Shown: positions 53,646 to 62,855 of the stretch, piece after piece
Numbering within the stretch: position 1 is the stretch's first letter
How the letters are laid out: every line of letters begins with the position of its first letter
Assembly (NCBI RefSeq): GCF_002078355.1
Contig: NZ_CP015363.1
Location: 434,001 to 498,000, forward strand
Reading direction: 5' to 3'
Length of the DNA: 64,000 nucleotides
From: Ferroplasma acidiphilum
Lineage (GTDB): Archaea > Thermoplasmatota > Thermoplasmata > Thermoplasmatales > Thermoplasmataceae
Notes under the pieces: model-generated
Told to the model about the DNA's origin: nothing
Seen by the model: only the letters and a program-made list of their open reading frames with translations
Databases searched by the model: none
Translations under genes and position numbers: made by a program

Positions 53646-53728
53646 ATATAAATATATAATAACTGTATTAATAAAGATTTTCACTAAATTGCCTATTATA
53701 CACATCTTAATACTATTATATAGATTAA

Positions 53729-53749
53729 TTAAAGAAAAATATTCTTTAA
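53729..53749. promoter_or_regulatory. Palindrome between Lrp and aminotransferase genes
   Basis: TTAAAGAA (53729-53736) and TTCTTTAA (53742-53749) are a perfect 8-base inverted repeat with a 5-base spacer, of the size and AT-richness of Lrp sites. It lies about 30 bases upstream of the likely TATA box (AATTATATTATT) of the aminotransferase gene. Binding by the divergent Lrp protein is inference. Confidence 0.5.
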
Positions 53750-53806
53750 AATCCCTGTATAAAGGCATCATAGAAATAATTATATTATTCGACAAATTGT
53801 CTTTTT

Positions 53807-55120
53807 ATGGCATTAAATGACTATAAAAACCTACCAAAAATTATTACAGATGTACCGGGACCGGAGAGCAAATTATTACTACAGAGGCAAAGGGAAATGG
53901 AGTCCAGTACAGTAATCTACCCGGATAGTTTCCCCATTGCAATTAAGAGGGCTGAAAACTCATTAATAGAAGACCTGGATGGAAATATTTTCATTGACTG
54001 GGTATCTGGAATCAGTGTTCTTAATTTAGGATTTAATGATAAAATACGAGATGCCGTGAAAGCACAGCTCGATGACATATGGCATGCCCTGGAAATACCT
54101 ACAGAAGTGAGAATAAATTTTCTTGAAGCATTGAGAAACAGCTTCCCCCCGGAGATGAGGAATTATAAAACAATATTTGGAATCAGCGGAGCCGATGCAT
54201 GTGAAACTGCAATCAATATTGCACATGCAATAAGGAAAAAGAATGCCCCAACAATTGCATTTGAGGGTGCATACCATGGAGTATCCGGTGGAATTATTGC
54301 TGCTACTGCCGGGAGAAAATACCGGGAAGCAGTATACAGTGATGGGTTTAAGATAATACGGGTGCCATACCCATATAAATTATGGTATGACTATGATGTT
54401 TCTGATATAATTTCCATAATGAAAAAGATAATGGATGATGGAGAAGCAGGATATGATAGGCCTGATTCTGTTATAGTTGAACCTGTACAGGGAGAAGGCG
54501 GTTATATTGTGCCTCCCGATGGATTTTTAAAGGCCATAAGGGAATTCTGTACTGAATACGACCTTACAATGATTGTTGATGAGGTTCAGAGTGGGGTAGG
54601 CAGGACAGGCAAGATGTGGGCATTTGAATATGAAAATATTACTCCCGATATAGTATGTGTCAGCAAGAGCATAGGCGGGGGGTTGCCAGTATCATTAGTT
54701 TATTACAGGGATGACTATGACAAAAAATTGCCGAAGCCATTCCATCTTGGAACATACAGGGCTAATCCCCTTGCAATGGCAGCTGGAATAACTGTTATCA
54801 ACGAAGTGCCAAAGTATTTTGATAAGGTAAAATCCAGCGGAAAGGAAATGTTAAACAAATTCAACAAGATAGATTCTAACCTTATAGGAGAAGTGCGCGG
54901 AAAGGGTTATATGATCGGCATAGAACTGGTAGACAATGGAAAACCAATGAATTCAAAGCACATGATGGAATTAAAGCACGAGCTCCTCCAGAATGGACTG
55001 TTAATGCATACATGCGGGCACTATGGCAATGTATTCAGATTCATGGGCGCGCTAAATATGCCTGATGAATTGATAAATACAGGAATTAACATTTTTGGCA
55101 AGGTTTTACGGGGTAAGTAA
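53807..55120 (+). CDS. Class III aminotransferase (GABA/ornithine type, or amino-acid racemase)
   Basis: A 437-residue PLP enzyme of the 4-aminobutyrate aminotransferase family. The PLP lysine is in VSKSIGGGLPVS. IFGISGADACETAIN binds the phosphate, and VDEVQSGVGRTGKMW holds the Asp. Members use GABA, beta-alanine, ornithine or lysine. In Pyrococcus, close relatives are broad-range amino-acid racemases, so this is a real alternative. It is followed by an APC permease gene 1 base after its stop. Confidence 0.85.
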   Translation: MALNDYKNLPKIITDVPGPESKLLLQRQREMESSTVIYPDSFPIAIKRAENSLIEDLDGNIFIDWVSGISVLNLGFNDKIRDAVKAQLDDIWHALEIPTEVRINFLEALRNSFPPEMRNYKTIFGISGADACETAINIAHAIRKKNAPTIAFEGAYHGVSGGIIAATAGRKYREAVYSDGFKIIRVPYPYKLWYDYDVSDIISIMKKIMDDGEAGYDRPDSVIVEPVQGEGGYIVPPDGFLKAIREFCTEYDLTMIVDEVQSGVGRTGKMWAFEYENITPDIVCVSKSIGGGLPVSLVYYRDDYDKKLPKPFHLGTYRANPLAMAAGITVINEVPKYFDKVKSSGKEMLNKFNKIDSNLIGEVRGKGYMIGIELVDNGKPMNSKHMMELKHELLQNGLLMHTCGHYGNVFRFMGALNMPDELINTGINIFGKVLRGK

Positions 55121-55121
55121 A

Positions 55122-56519
55122 ATGGATCAACTGAAAAAAAATAATGGCGGGTTCTGGCTGGCTCTGTTTCAATCCATGGCATTCGTGGCTCCTGCCGCAT
55201 CCGTTGCAAGCTTTTTTACAACTGGTGTGGCTGCAATAGGCGGGTCTTTGCCCCTGACGTACATTATTGCAACCTTTGGTGTTCTGTCTGCAATGTATAT
55301 GGATTATTCTTTTGCAAAGAGAATATCGCATGCTGGCGGATATTACGCATTTGTGCGTTCAGGGCTTGGCAATAAACTTGGTACGTTGAGTGCATGGTTC
55401 TACCTTTACGATATGATAGCGGCAATAGCAGGTTTTTCCACCCTTTACTTTGGTGCTATCGTAGCCCCATACATACCCTTTCTGAATACAAGCCCCTACG
55501 GATGGCTGCCTTTATCACTCATTCCATTTGCAATAATATTCTTCTTCCTCTGGAATGGGCTAAGGCCATCATTATGGTATACCCTAATAAGTTCTGTTGC
55601 TGAGATCTCTTTCCTTGTAATAGGCGCCATAATAATCATTATACTCCTCGGGTCCAAGAATACACTGGCACCATTCACCCTTACCGGACATCCCATAAGT
55701 GCTCTCGGGCTAGCAACTGTTTATTCAGTTTTAAGCTTCGTGGGAGCCGGTTCAGTTATAGCCTTATCAGAGGAAATTAAAAATCCAAGGAAAAATATTC
55801 CAAAGGCCCTGGTTATAGTCGCATTGCTGGCTGCAGCAGTTTATATACTAGCATCATACGCAGTAGTTGTTGGATGGGGATTATCAAACATATCAAGTTT
55901 TGCCACATCTACAAATCCCGGGATAACTGTTTATGCCAGATACCTTGGTCCGGTTGGACTGGTTATTTTCGTAGTACTAGTAGCAAATAGCTTCATTTCA
56001 AATGGAATTGCACAAGGTAATGCGGGGAGTAGAACAGCATATTCTATGGCTCGGGACAATATTCTATTTTCTTCAAGGTGGGCAAAGGTAAACGAAAGGA
56101 CGGGCGCGCCACGGATGGTTATAGGTATAATGATAATAGTAACTTTCATCCTTATGATCGTTTTCGGGTTAATTTTCGGGCCCTTTGAAGGTGGCACTAT
56201 CCTTATCACCGCCGAGGCAGCTCTCCTTTATATTATACACATACTGGGTGATATATCACTACCCATATACGCAAAGAGAAAACTCAAATACAGGCTGAAA
56301 GCCTATCTGCCATTGCTTTTAGGGCCATTGCCAGCAACTATTGTATATGCGGTAGCGGAATATGGTGTTTTCATTCCTATCCCGGCATACCCTAACAGCA
56401 TCTATGTCTACGGCACTCTTGCACTGATAGGGGTAGGTATAGTACTGGCAATAACAATACGCCACAAGCCTGTACACGTTGATCAGTCAGTATTTGAGCA
56501 GGAGGCCGAAACCAAATGA
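55122..56519 (+). CDS. APC-family amino-acid permease
   Basis: A 465-residue membrane protein of the amino acid-polyamine-organocation family, with about 12 helices. The first helix region (FVAPAASVASFFTTGVAAIGGS) carries the unwound small-residue segment; FVGAGSVIALSEEIKNPRKNIPKA is the typical helix 6 and following loop. ATG 55122 is next to the aminotransferase stop and before the first helix. The neighbours suggest uptake of an amino acid or amine used by the aminotransferase. Confidence 0.87.
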   Translation: MDQLKKNNGGFWLALFQSMAFVAPAASVASFFTTGVAAIGGSLPLTYIIATFGVLSAMYMDYSFAKRISHAGGYYAFVRSGLGNKLGTLSAWFYLYDMIAAIAGFSTLYFGAIVAPYIPFLNTSPYGWLPLSLIPFAIIFFFLWNGLRPSLWYTLISSVAEISFLVIGAIIIIILLGSKNTLAPFTLTGHPISALGLATVYSVLSFVGAGSVIALSEEIKNPRKNIPKALVIVALLAAAVYILASYAVVVGWGLSNISSFATSTNPGITVYARYLGPVGLVIFVVLVANSFISNGIAQGNAGSRTAYSMARDNILFSSRWAKVNERTGAPRMVIGIMIIVTFILMIVFGLIFGPFEGGTILITAEAALLYIIHILGDISLPIYAKRKLKYRLKAYLPLLLGPLPATIVYAVAEYGVFIPIPAYPNSIYVYGTLALIGVGIVLAITIRHKPVHVDQSVFEQEAETK

Positions 56520-56670
56520 GCCGGTTAAAACGGAGACTTTCTTCAACAGTAGTGGTGATGGATATGTATATTACCATCTGCCACTCAGTTATTAATTGAG
56601 TCTGGTGGGAAATAGAGATGAATGAAACGTGTAAAATCAATGATCAATGTCGGTCGGAGAATACAGTTAA

Positions 56671-57990
56671 ATGATACCACCGATACACACATTGCATGAT
56701 TTAATTATTTCTGGAGAGATATCTCCATATCATTTGTTTAAAAAATCAGCTGAGAACATAAGCCACTTAAACCCGGACATAAATTCTTTTGCGACGTTAA
56801 GGCCATTTAATGAACCTACCATACATAAACATTCTAGTAGCCCATTGTATGGAATCCCATATTCTGTGAAGGACATAATAGACACTAAAAATCTCCGGAC
56901 TGAGTACGGGTCTGAATTCTTCAAAGGCCATGTTCCACAGGAGGACGCAGATGTTATCAGGGCATTGGATGAATACGGGCCTGTATTGCAGGGCAAAACA
57001 AATACACACGAGTTTGCCATGGGCATAGTTACTCCCGTGTGCAACAATCCCTGGAACGTATCAAAAATAACCGGGGGTTCAAGTGGTGGGTCAGCGGCTG
57101 CAGTATCATCAGGGCTTTCCCTTTTCTCATTGGGAACAGATACCGCCGGTTCTATACGCATTCCATCAAGCATGTGCGGGGTGAGTGGATTAAAACCAAC
57201 AACCGGTAGCCTTTCAGTAAAGGGGATATTCCCTGAAGCCTGGTCACTGGACACTGTTGGCCCGATAACAAGATATGCCTCTGATATACCTGCCATAGTA
57301 ACCGCTATGGGCTTTAAATCACCTAGAGCAAAAAGTCAGAGAAGGAAACCTTTGCTGGGGATAATAGGAAATTTAACTGAAAGTTCCGATACTAATGTAA
57401 AGTTTGCATTTTACTCATTCATGGATCATATGGTTTCTGAAGATCTTGTAGATATAAAAGAGATACATATAGACAACATGGAGAGCATGGCATCAGCTGC
57501 CGATATGATTGATGGTTGTGAGAATGCAACCATACACCGCTCCAGATATGAAAATAACCCCGAGTTATTTTCTGTGGAATCCAGAAATCAAATTAAATAT
57601 TATTCGTCACTTAAACCAATGGATTATATTGAGGCAAAGAGATTAAGAATGAGACAAGGCATGGAATTCAACAGCCTATTCAACCAGTATGATTTCCTGG
57701 TTTCCCCTACATTGCCAACCATAGCGCCGGATAAAAAGGAAATTGAGAATGTGCCATTTGATTACTTTATGAAATATATAAAATTTACAAATCCGTTTAA
57801 TTTGTTTGGAGTGCCTGCGCTTTCAATTCCCTGTGGCTTTAGCAGAGATATGCCTGTGGGACTTCAGATCGTGGGTGGCAAACTAAGGGATATAGAGGTA
57901 TGCAACCTTGCTTCCAGATTCCAGGAAATAACTGATTTCCATACACGAATACCCCCTATCGCAAAAAATATAAATTATTTTGATATATAA
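56671..57990 (+). CDS. Amidase-signature family hydrolase
   Basis: A 439-residue amidase with the Ser-cisSer-Lys triad. Lys is in YSVKDIID, the cis-Ser in GGSSGGSAAAV and the nucleophile Ser in TDTAGSIRIP. Similar to GatA, but the SIRIPSSMCGVSGLKPTTG part and the lack of gatB/gatC nearby favour a metabolic amidase. It lies 151 bases after the permease gene and is probably part of the same catabolic set. Confidence 0.83.
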   Translation: MIPPIHTLHDLIISGEISPYHLFKKSAENISHLNPDINSFATLRPFNEPTIHKHSSSPLYGIPYSVKDIIDTKNLRTEYGSEFFKGHVPQEDADVIRALDEYGPVLQGKTNTHEFAMGIVTPVCNNPWNVSKITGGSSGGSAAAVSSGLSLFSLGTDTAGSIRIPSSMCGVSGLKPTTGSLSVKGIFPEAWSLDTVGPITRYASDIPAIVTAMGFKSPRAKSQRRKPLLGIIGNLTESSDTNVKFAFYSFMDHMVSEDLVDIKEIHIDNMESMASAADMIDGCENATIHRSRYENNPELFSVESRNQIKYYSSLKPMDYIEAKRLRMRQGMEFNSLFNQYDFLVSPTLPTIAPDKKEIENVPFDYFMKYIKFTNPFNLFGVPALSIPCGFSRDMPVGLQIVGGKLRDIEVCNLASRFQEITDFHTRIPPIAKNINYFDI

Positions 57991-58010
57991 ATAATATTCT
58001 GGTGTAAAAT

Positions 58011-59510
58011 TCATTCAGTTTTGATCAATATACCATATGCCACATCGCTCATTCCAGATTCATTATTTCCATAGAATATGTGCCTTGTCTGTGTATATTC
58101 CAGAATACCTTCAAGCCCCAGCTCCCTGCCAATGCCGCCTTTCTTAAATCCTCCTCTCGGTGCAGCAGCTGACAATAGATGGTATTCGTTTACCCATACA
58201 GTTCCTGCCTCTATCATTGATGCTACCCTCCCGGCTTTCTCAATATCCTTTGTCCATATTCCGGCAGCAAGGCCATATTTTGTGCTATTTGCCAGATCTA
58301 TGGCTTCTTTTTCAGATTTAAATGGATATACTGTCAATACAGGGCCAAATATTTCTTCATCAGAAATTTGTTGTCCTGGAGTTAATCCGGTTAGAAGTGT
58401 TGGAGGAAAATATGTACCATTATCAGGTGTGCCCTGCATATTCTTTGAATAAAATATATTTCCGCCCGATTTGACAGTCTGGCTAATTAATGACTCTATT
58501 TTTTCCTTTTGCTCCTTAGTTGTTATGGCGCTGATATCGGTCTCGAAGTCCATTGGATTTCCTGATTTCATGGAATCCAGATATATTTTCACTTTCTGTA
58601 GGAATTTGTCCATAATTGATTCTTCAATGATTAACCTGCTTGCAGATTCACACAGTTGCCCTGCGTTAAGGAATATTCCAAATATTACGCCTTTTACAGC
58701 GTGGTCCAGATCAGCATCTGCAAAGACTATATTCGGTGATTTGCCACCGAGTTCAAGGGATACTTTCGTTATGTTTTTAGCTGCCTGTTCCATGATTCTG
58801 GATCCTGTAGGGGTGGAACCTGTGAAACTTACCATATCAACATGGTCACTGTTCACCAGGAAGTTCCCGGTTGTCCTGCCTGTGCCGTTTACAAGATTCA
58901 CAAGCCCATCTGGAAAGCCCGCCGCCTTCATATCTTTTACAAGTTCAATAGCAGTCAATGGTGTATAATGTGATGGCTTAATGACAACAGCGTTTCCAGC
59001 CAGTACCGGTGGGATTATTTTCCATACAGCCATTAAAAAGGGAACATTCCATGGTGCTATGGAAGCTACAACGCCCATAGGTGCGTTCTGGACTATGCCC
59101 TCTGTGCCTGGGTATTCCGGATGCGTAATCTTCCTCTGAAATTTGAATTCATCTGTTTCAGCAAAGTACCTGATATGGGATATTGCTAGAGGTATATCCA
59201 TAAAAGTACTCTGGCGGATAGTTTTCCCGGTATTTTTTGATTCCAGGTCTGCATATATTGTGGCCTTTTCCTGGACAATATCAGCAAGTTTCCCGATCAA
59301 TTCCTGCCTGGATTTTATTGTGGACTCAGGGTAAAATTTATTGAAAGCCGCCCTGGATGATTGTATAGCCCGTTCAACTGTATCCTTATCAGTATCTATT
59401 ATATATCCCATCAATGACCCGTCTACCGGGCTCTTTAGCTCTATCTTCGCCCCACCGGTTTCCTCAATTCCATCAATTATATTGCCAAATATCTTCTCCA
59501 TTTTTTCCAC
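58011..59510 (-). CDS. NAD(P)-dependent aldehyde dehydrogenase
   Basis: A 499-residue aldehyde dehydrogenase. The catalytic cysteine is in NAGQLCESASRL and the general base Glu in SLELGGKSPN. GSTPTGS is the cofactor loop; PWNVPFLMAVWK is family-typical. It could oxidise the aldehyde released by the downstream-encoded decarboxylase, or 4-aminobutyraldehyde or succinic semialdehyde. It converges with the amidase gene, 20 bases apart. Confidence 0.88.
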   Translation of the reverse strand: MEKMEKIFGNIIDGIEETGGAKIELKSPVDGSLMGYIIDTDKDTVERAIQSSRAAFNKFYPESTIKSRQELIGKLADIVQEKATIYADLESKNTGKTIRQSTFMDIPLAISHIRYFAETDEFKFQRKITHPEYPGTEGIVQNAPMGVVASIAPWNVPFLMAVWKIIPPVLAGNAVVIKPSHYTPLTAIELVKDMKAAGFPDGLVNLVNGTGRTTGNFLVNSDHVDMVSFTGSTPTGSRIMEQAAKNITKVSLELGGKSPNIVFADADLDHAVKGVIFGIFLNAGQLCESASRLIIEESIMDKFLQKVKIYLDSMKSGNPMDFETDISAITTKEQKEKIESLISQTVKSGGNIFYSKNMQGTPDNGTYFPPTLLTGLTPGQQISDEEIFGPVLTVYPFKSEKEAIDLANSTKYGLAAGIWTKDIEKAGRVASMIEAGTVWVNEYHLLSAAAPRGGFKKGGIGRELGLEGILEYTQTRHIFYGNNESGMSDVAYGILIKTE

Positions 59511-59611
59511 CTATTATCAAATAATTTGCATGCACTTTTTATAGTCAGATTATAATTTAAATGTATATTATTATAAAAATTATGATTCAGGTTGAATTCC
59601 AACTATCCAGA

Positions 59612-60016
59612 TTAAAATTGTGAATCAACCATTTTTGCAGTGTTTACCATTTCCTTGGCTGCGTTGGTATACCTCATAATTTTCATCATGGATCCGTCGA
59701 GCTTGAATTTTCCAGTCATAAGCCCCTGTATAGGGTCTATTTCACCTTTTATGAGTTTTACCCAGTTTGAGTACTTTCCCATGTACTTGAAAGTTGCTTT
59801 TGGAACATCGCTTTCAGCCTTGCCCACCTTCGAATCTATGCACTTGCCAGCCTTCAGGTTCAAATAAAGGTACCATGAGTCATTATAAGTTTCATCGGGC
59901 TGAACAACAAATGTTAGAGAATCATCCCATGTTTTTCCTGCCTCAGCATAAGCTGGATTAGAATTTAGCTTTTCTGTATACTCTTTTGCCCATTCATCAC
60001 TTGGAAATTTTGCCAT
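59612..60016 (-). CDS. SCP2-like sterol/lipid-binding domain protein
   Basis: A 134-residue single-domain protein. The C-terminal two thirds (KATFKYMGKYSNWVKLIKGEIDPIQGLMTGKFKLDGSMMKIMR outline) is the SCP2 fold, which binds lipids or acyl-CoA in a hydrophobic tunnel. Such small SCP2 proteins sit near fatty-acid or aromatic catabolic genes in archaea. It lies between the aldehyde dehydrogenase and the ThDP enzyme, on the same strand, with about 100-140 bases on each side. Confidence 0.75.
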   Translation of the reverse strand: MAKFPSDEWAKEYTEKLNSNPAYAEAGKTWDDSLTFVVQPDETYNDSWYLYLNLKAGKCIDSKVGKAESDVPKATFKYMGKYSNWVKLIKGEIDPIQGLMTGKFKLDGSMMKIMRYTNAAKEMVNTAKMVDSQF

Positions 60017-60157
60017 ATTAAATATAAATGATATTATTATATTAATTTTCTTACCTGGAAATTAACCATTGCGGCATATCCATACATATTTAGCAGTTTC
60101 ACAGGCTATCAATACTTTAAAATGGATATAAAAAATTGATATAATGTATGAACAGTA

Positions 60158-61699
60158 TCAAAGAAACAGTTTTTCAACTGTTTTTTCTGTATTTACAACA
60201 AGCACTTTTGGCACATCTCCATCCCGTAGCCACTCAAGGTCTGAAAGGTTTTCATCGGCCGTACGTGTCTCTACTCCAAAGCCCTTTGCAACAGATTCTA
60301 TGTCAAGGTTCAGCTGGAAATAATCTTTTTTCTCCATATCCGGATAATAACTTTTTGAAAAGCTTTTGAGTATATTGTATCCACTGTTGTTGAGAACCAG
60401 GAATTTAACAGGTATATTATAATGCTTTGCAGTCCACAACCCCTGCACAGTGTACATGAATGCGCCATCACCAATAATTACCAGAGTTTTTTTGTTATTC
60501 ATCCCTATTCCGAGGGCCGCTGCTGTAGCCCATCCAAGCTGGCCTGATTTTGCCGTATAGTATTTCCTGTATCCGTAGCCAAATGTGGAACGTACGTTCT
60601 CTGAAGCCGATATAGCTTCATCAACTATGGTGTAATCGGAAAATAATTTTTTAGCTTTAAACAGTACATAGTCCACGCCCATACTTAGCCTCTGGCGGGC
60701 CACTCTATTTGCATACAGATAGTCAGTACTCCTCTTATAGTCGCCTTTCTTCTTAATTAATTTTACAGCTTCACTGAGGAATAGTTTTGGATTCATTGTA
60801 TATCCATCGCCTGTTTTGTGTGATATGTCTGTACCTATAAATATTACATCTTTTCCAGGGAATGGCAATGATGGCAGATAGGGATAAAATGTTATATCTC
60901 CACCGATGAAGACTATCAGGTCGTTATTCACAAATTTCAGGTTCATCAGTGTCGAGGCGGGCAATAGGTCCCCTGCATAGTGTTCGCTGGCTGTGTTGAA
61001 TGTGCCTCTGGATGCCAGCGGTTCACTGTACACCTCTACCCCGAGTCTGTCAGCAAACGCTTCCGCTTCTGCGTAAGCGTTGTAAACATCTATTTCATAT
61101 CCAAACACCAATGCAGGATGTTTTGCTTTGTTTATCCTTTCAGCAATCTCCAATACAGCCTCAGGGTCATAGGAAGAAACGTTTGTTCTAACATCATTGA
61201 AATATAAATTTTCAGCAGTATAATCCATCATATCCATTGGCACAGATATGAATACAGGGCCCATTGGCGGTGTCATAGCTATGGCTTTAGCTCTCCTGAA
61301 GGCTGTTGGAATATCAGATGGATTTTTTATTTCATAGGAATATTTTACCAGGCCCGACACAGTATTTAAGAGGTCTCCTGATAACAGCGGGTCAAAGACA
61401 ATATGCCTCGTATCCTGCTGCCCTGCGGTTATCACCACCGGGGAACGGTTCCATTTCGCAGTGTTCAGAAAGGACATTGCATTGCCCAGCCCTGGAAGTG
61501 TATGGAGATTTACAATGGAAGCGGTATTATTATACTGTGCATATCCATCAGCCATTCCCAGAGCAATGGAATCATGAAGTGTCAGGTAATAGTTTCTGAT
61601 GCCACGTAACATCGGTATTTCGGTAGTGCCTGGATTTCCAAAAACGGGGTCAAGCTTCAGGGCATCAAGGGTTTTTTCCAGTATTTCATATCCTTTCAT
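60158..61699 (-). CDS. Benzoylformate decarboxylase-like ThDP enzyme
   Basis: A 513-residue thiamine-diphosphate enzyme. The ThDP motif is GDGAFMYTVQGLW...LNNSGYN. GNPGTTEIPML and NLHTLPGLGNAMS are close to Pseudomonas benzoylformate decarboxylase, keeping the histidine (His66) that matches its active His70. The conserved glutamate that activates the cofactor (Glu47 there) is Asp43 here (LTLHDSIALG). It probably decarboxylates a 2-oxo acid to an aldehyde. It overlaps the 2-hydroxyacid dehydrogenase gene by 4 bases (ATGA), so one operon. Confidence 0.83.
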   Translation of the reverse strand: MKGYEILEKTLDALKLDPVFGNPGTTEIPMLRGIRNYYLTLHDSIALGMADGYAQYNNTASIVNLHTLPGLGNAMSFLNTAKWNRSPVVITAGQQDTRHIVFDPLLSGDLLNTVSGLVKYSYEIKNPSDIPTAFRRAKAIAMTPPMGPVFISVPMDMMDYTAENLYFNDVRTNVSSYDPEAVLEIAERINKAKHPALVFGYEIDVYNAYAEAEAFADRLGVEVYSEPLASRGTFNTASEHYAGDLLPASTLMNLKFVNNDLIVFIGGDITFYPYLPSLPFPGKDVIFIGTDISHKTGDGYTMNPKLFLSEAVKLIKKKGDYKRSTDYLYANRVARQRLSMGVDYVLFKAKKLFSDYTIVDEAISASENVRSTFGYGYRKYYTAKSGQLGWATAAALGIGMNNKKTLVIIGDGAFMYTVQGLWTAKHYNIPVKFLVLNNSGYNILKSFSKSYYPDMEKKDYFQLNLDIESVAKGFGVETRTADENLSDLEWLRDGDVPKVLVVNTEKTVEKLFL

Positions 61700-62634
61700 A
61701 GTTCATCCTCTACCTTATACAGAGGGTCAATGCCCTGTGAATACCTTATGACATTTCCAATTGTTTCTGTGATAAACCTTTCCTGGCTTTCCATAGTTAC
61801 GCCGGCAATATGTGGTGAAAAAATAACATTGTCAACATGGAATAGTTCAGAGGAAAAATCCGGAGGCTCAACACCGAACACATCTATTGCAGCGTAAATA
61901 TTCTTTTCCTTTATAGCCTTTACAAGGGCTTTCTCATCAACTATTTCGCCCCTTGAAGAGTTAATAAAAATGGAATTTTCTTTCATCAGGTTAAACCTGC
62001 TTTCATTGAACATAGATCTGGTTTCCTTAGAAAGGGGAGTGTGGATAGATATAATATCAGAAGCTTTGACCAGTTCGTCCAGTGGAAGGTACGTCAACCC
62101 GTAAAGTTCCTCATCCTCCGGCTTTAACCTTCTTGGGTCGTAATAAACTATTCCCACATTGAATGGTATTAATTTCTGTACCAGTTTTATGCCTATAGCA
62201 CCCATTCCAATGATTCCAAATGTTTTGCCCTGCAATTCCCTGGAGTTTGTTAATAATGGCCAGTTTCCGGACTTAATTTGCTGGTCGAATGGTATAAAAT
62301 TCTTCAACAGGGCAAGCGACATGCCTATTACATGTTCTGCAACAGCATCCTTATTGGCTACTGGAACGTTGCACAGAAGTATTTTTCTCCTTCTTACTTC
62401 CTTCAGGTCAACGTTGTTATACCCAGTACTTGCAACCTGTATATATTTCAACTCAGGGAATTTATCCATCTCCTTTTTTCCGAATGGGGTAAATGTTGTA
62501 ATCACCACAACATCCGCATCATTTTTCTCAAATTCTGTATTTGTTGCGATCTCAAGGCCGGGCATTATCTGGTCTATAGATTTTTTAATATTTTCAATAT
62601 CCAGAAATGCTGGAAGGATAGCTAAAACTTTCAT
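61696..62634 (-). CDS. D-isomer-specific 2-hydroxyacid dehydrogenase
   Basis: A 312-residue NAD-dependent dehydrogenase. The NAD loop is GIIGMGAIGIKL. The catalytic Arg is in INSSRGEIVDE, the Glu in VFGVEPPD and the His in FSPHIAG. It interconverts a 2-hydroxy acid and a 2-oxo acid. The coupling to the decarboxylase gene suggests the route 2-hydroxy acid to 2-oxo acid to aldehyde, then to acid by the aldehyde dehydrogenase. The substrate is open. Confidence 0.88.
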   Translation of the reverse strand: MKVLAILPAFLDIENIKKSIDQIMPGLEIATNTEFEKNDADVVVITTFTPFGKKEMDKFPELKYIQVASTGYNNVDLKEVRRRKILLCNVPVANKDAVAEHVIGMSLALLKNFIPFDQQIKSGNWPLLTNSRELQGKTFGIIGMGAIGIKLVQKLIPFNVGIVYYDPRRLKPEDEELYGLTYLPLDELVKASDIISIHTPLSKETRSMFNESRFNLMKENSIFINSSRGEIVDEKALVKAIKEKNIYAAIDVFGVEPPDFSSELFHVDNVIFSPHIAGVTMESQERFITETIGNVIRYSQGIDPLYKVEDEL

Positions 62635-62825
62635 GAAATACCAGCATTTATAAGTATAAAAGCATTATTAATAGTAAATTAGGTAATGGTTTGTAATTAA
62701 TTATTATCAATCTAAATTTTACGATCCATTAGCAGAAATCCTACTGGCTTTATAGTAGATCGAAATTATATAAGGAAAACTTAATGTATGGCTATTCTCT
62801 ATTTCTATTCTGGAATACCATTAGC

Positions 62826-62855
62826 TGACATACTCCCACAGCTAAAGCATGTGGG
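62826..62855 (-). ncRNA. Right-end hairpin, likely part of the omega RNA
   Basis: On the minus strand CCCACA and TGTGGG (62850-62855 and 62835-62840) pair around GCTTTAGC, followed by GAGTATGTCA, as in the right end of many IS605-type elements. The last TnpB codons lie in the hairpin. TnpB guide RNAs in known elements cover this 3' region, with the guide taken from the flanking DNA beyond it. Confidence 0.6.

Noticed and set aside
56671-57990. Calling the amidase GatA of the tRNA amidotransferase
   Set aside because: No gatB or gatC nearby, and the sequence around the nucleophile fits metabolic amidases better.
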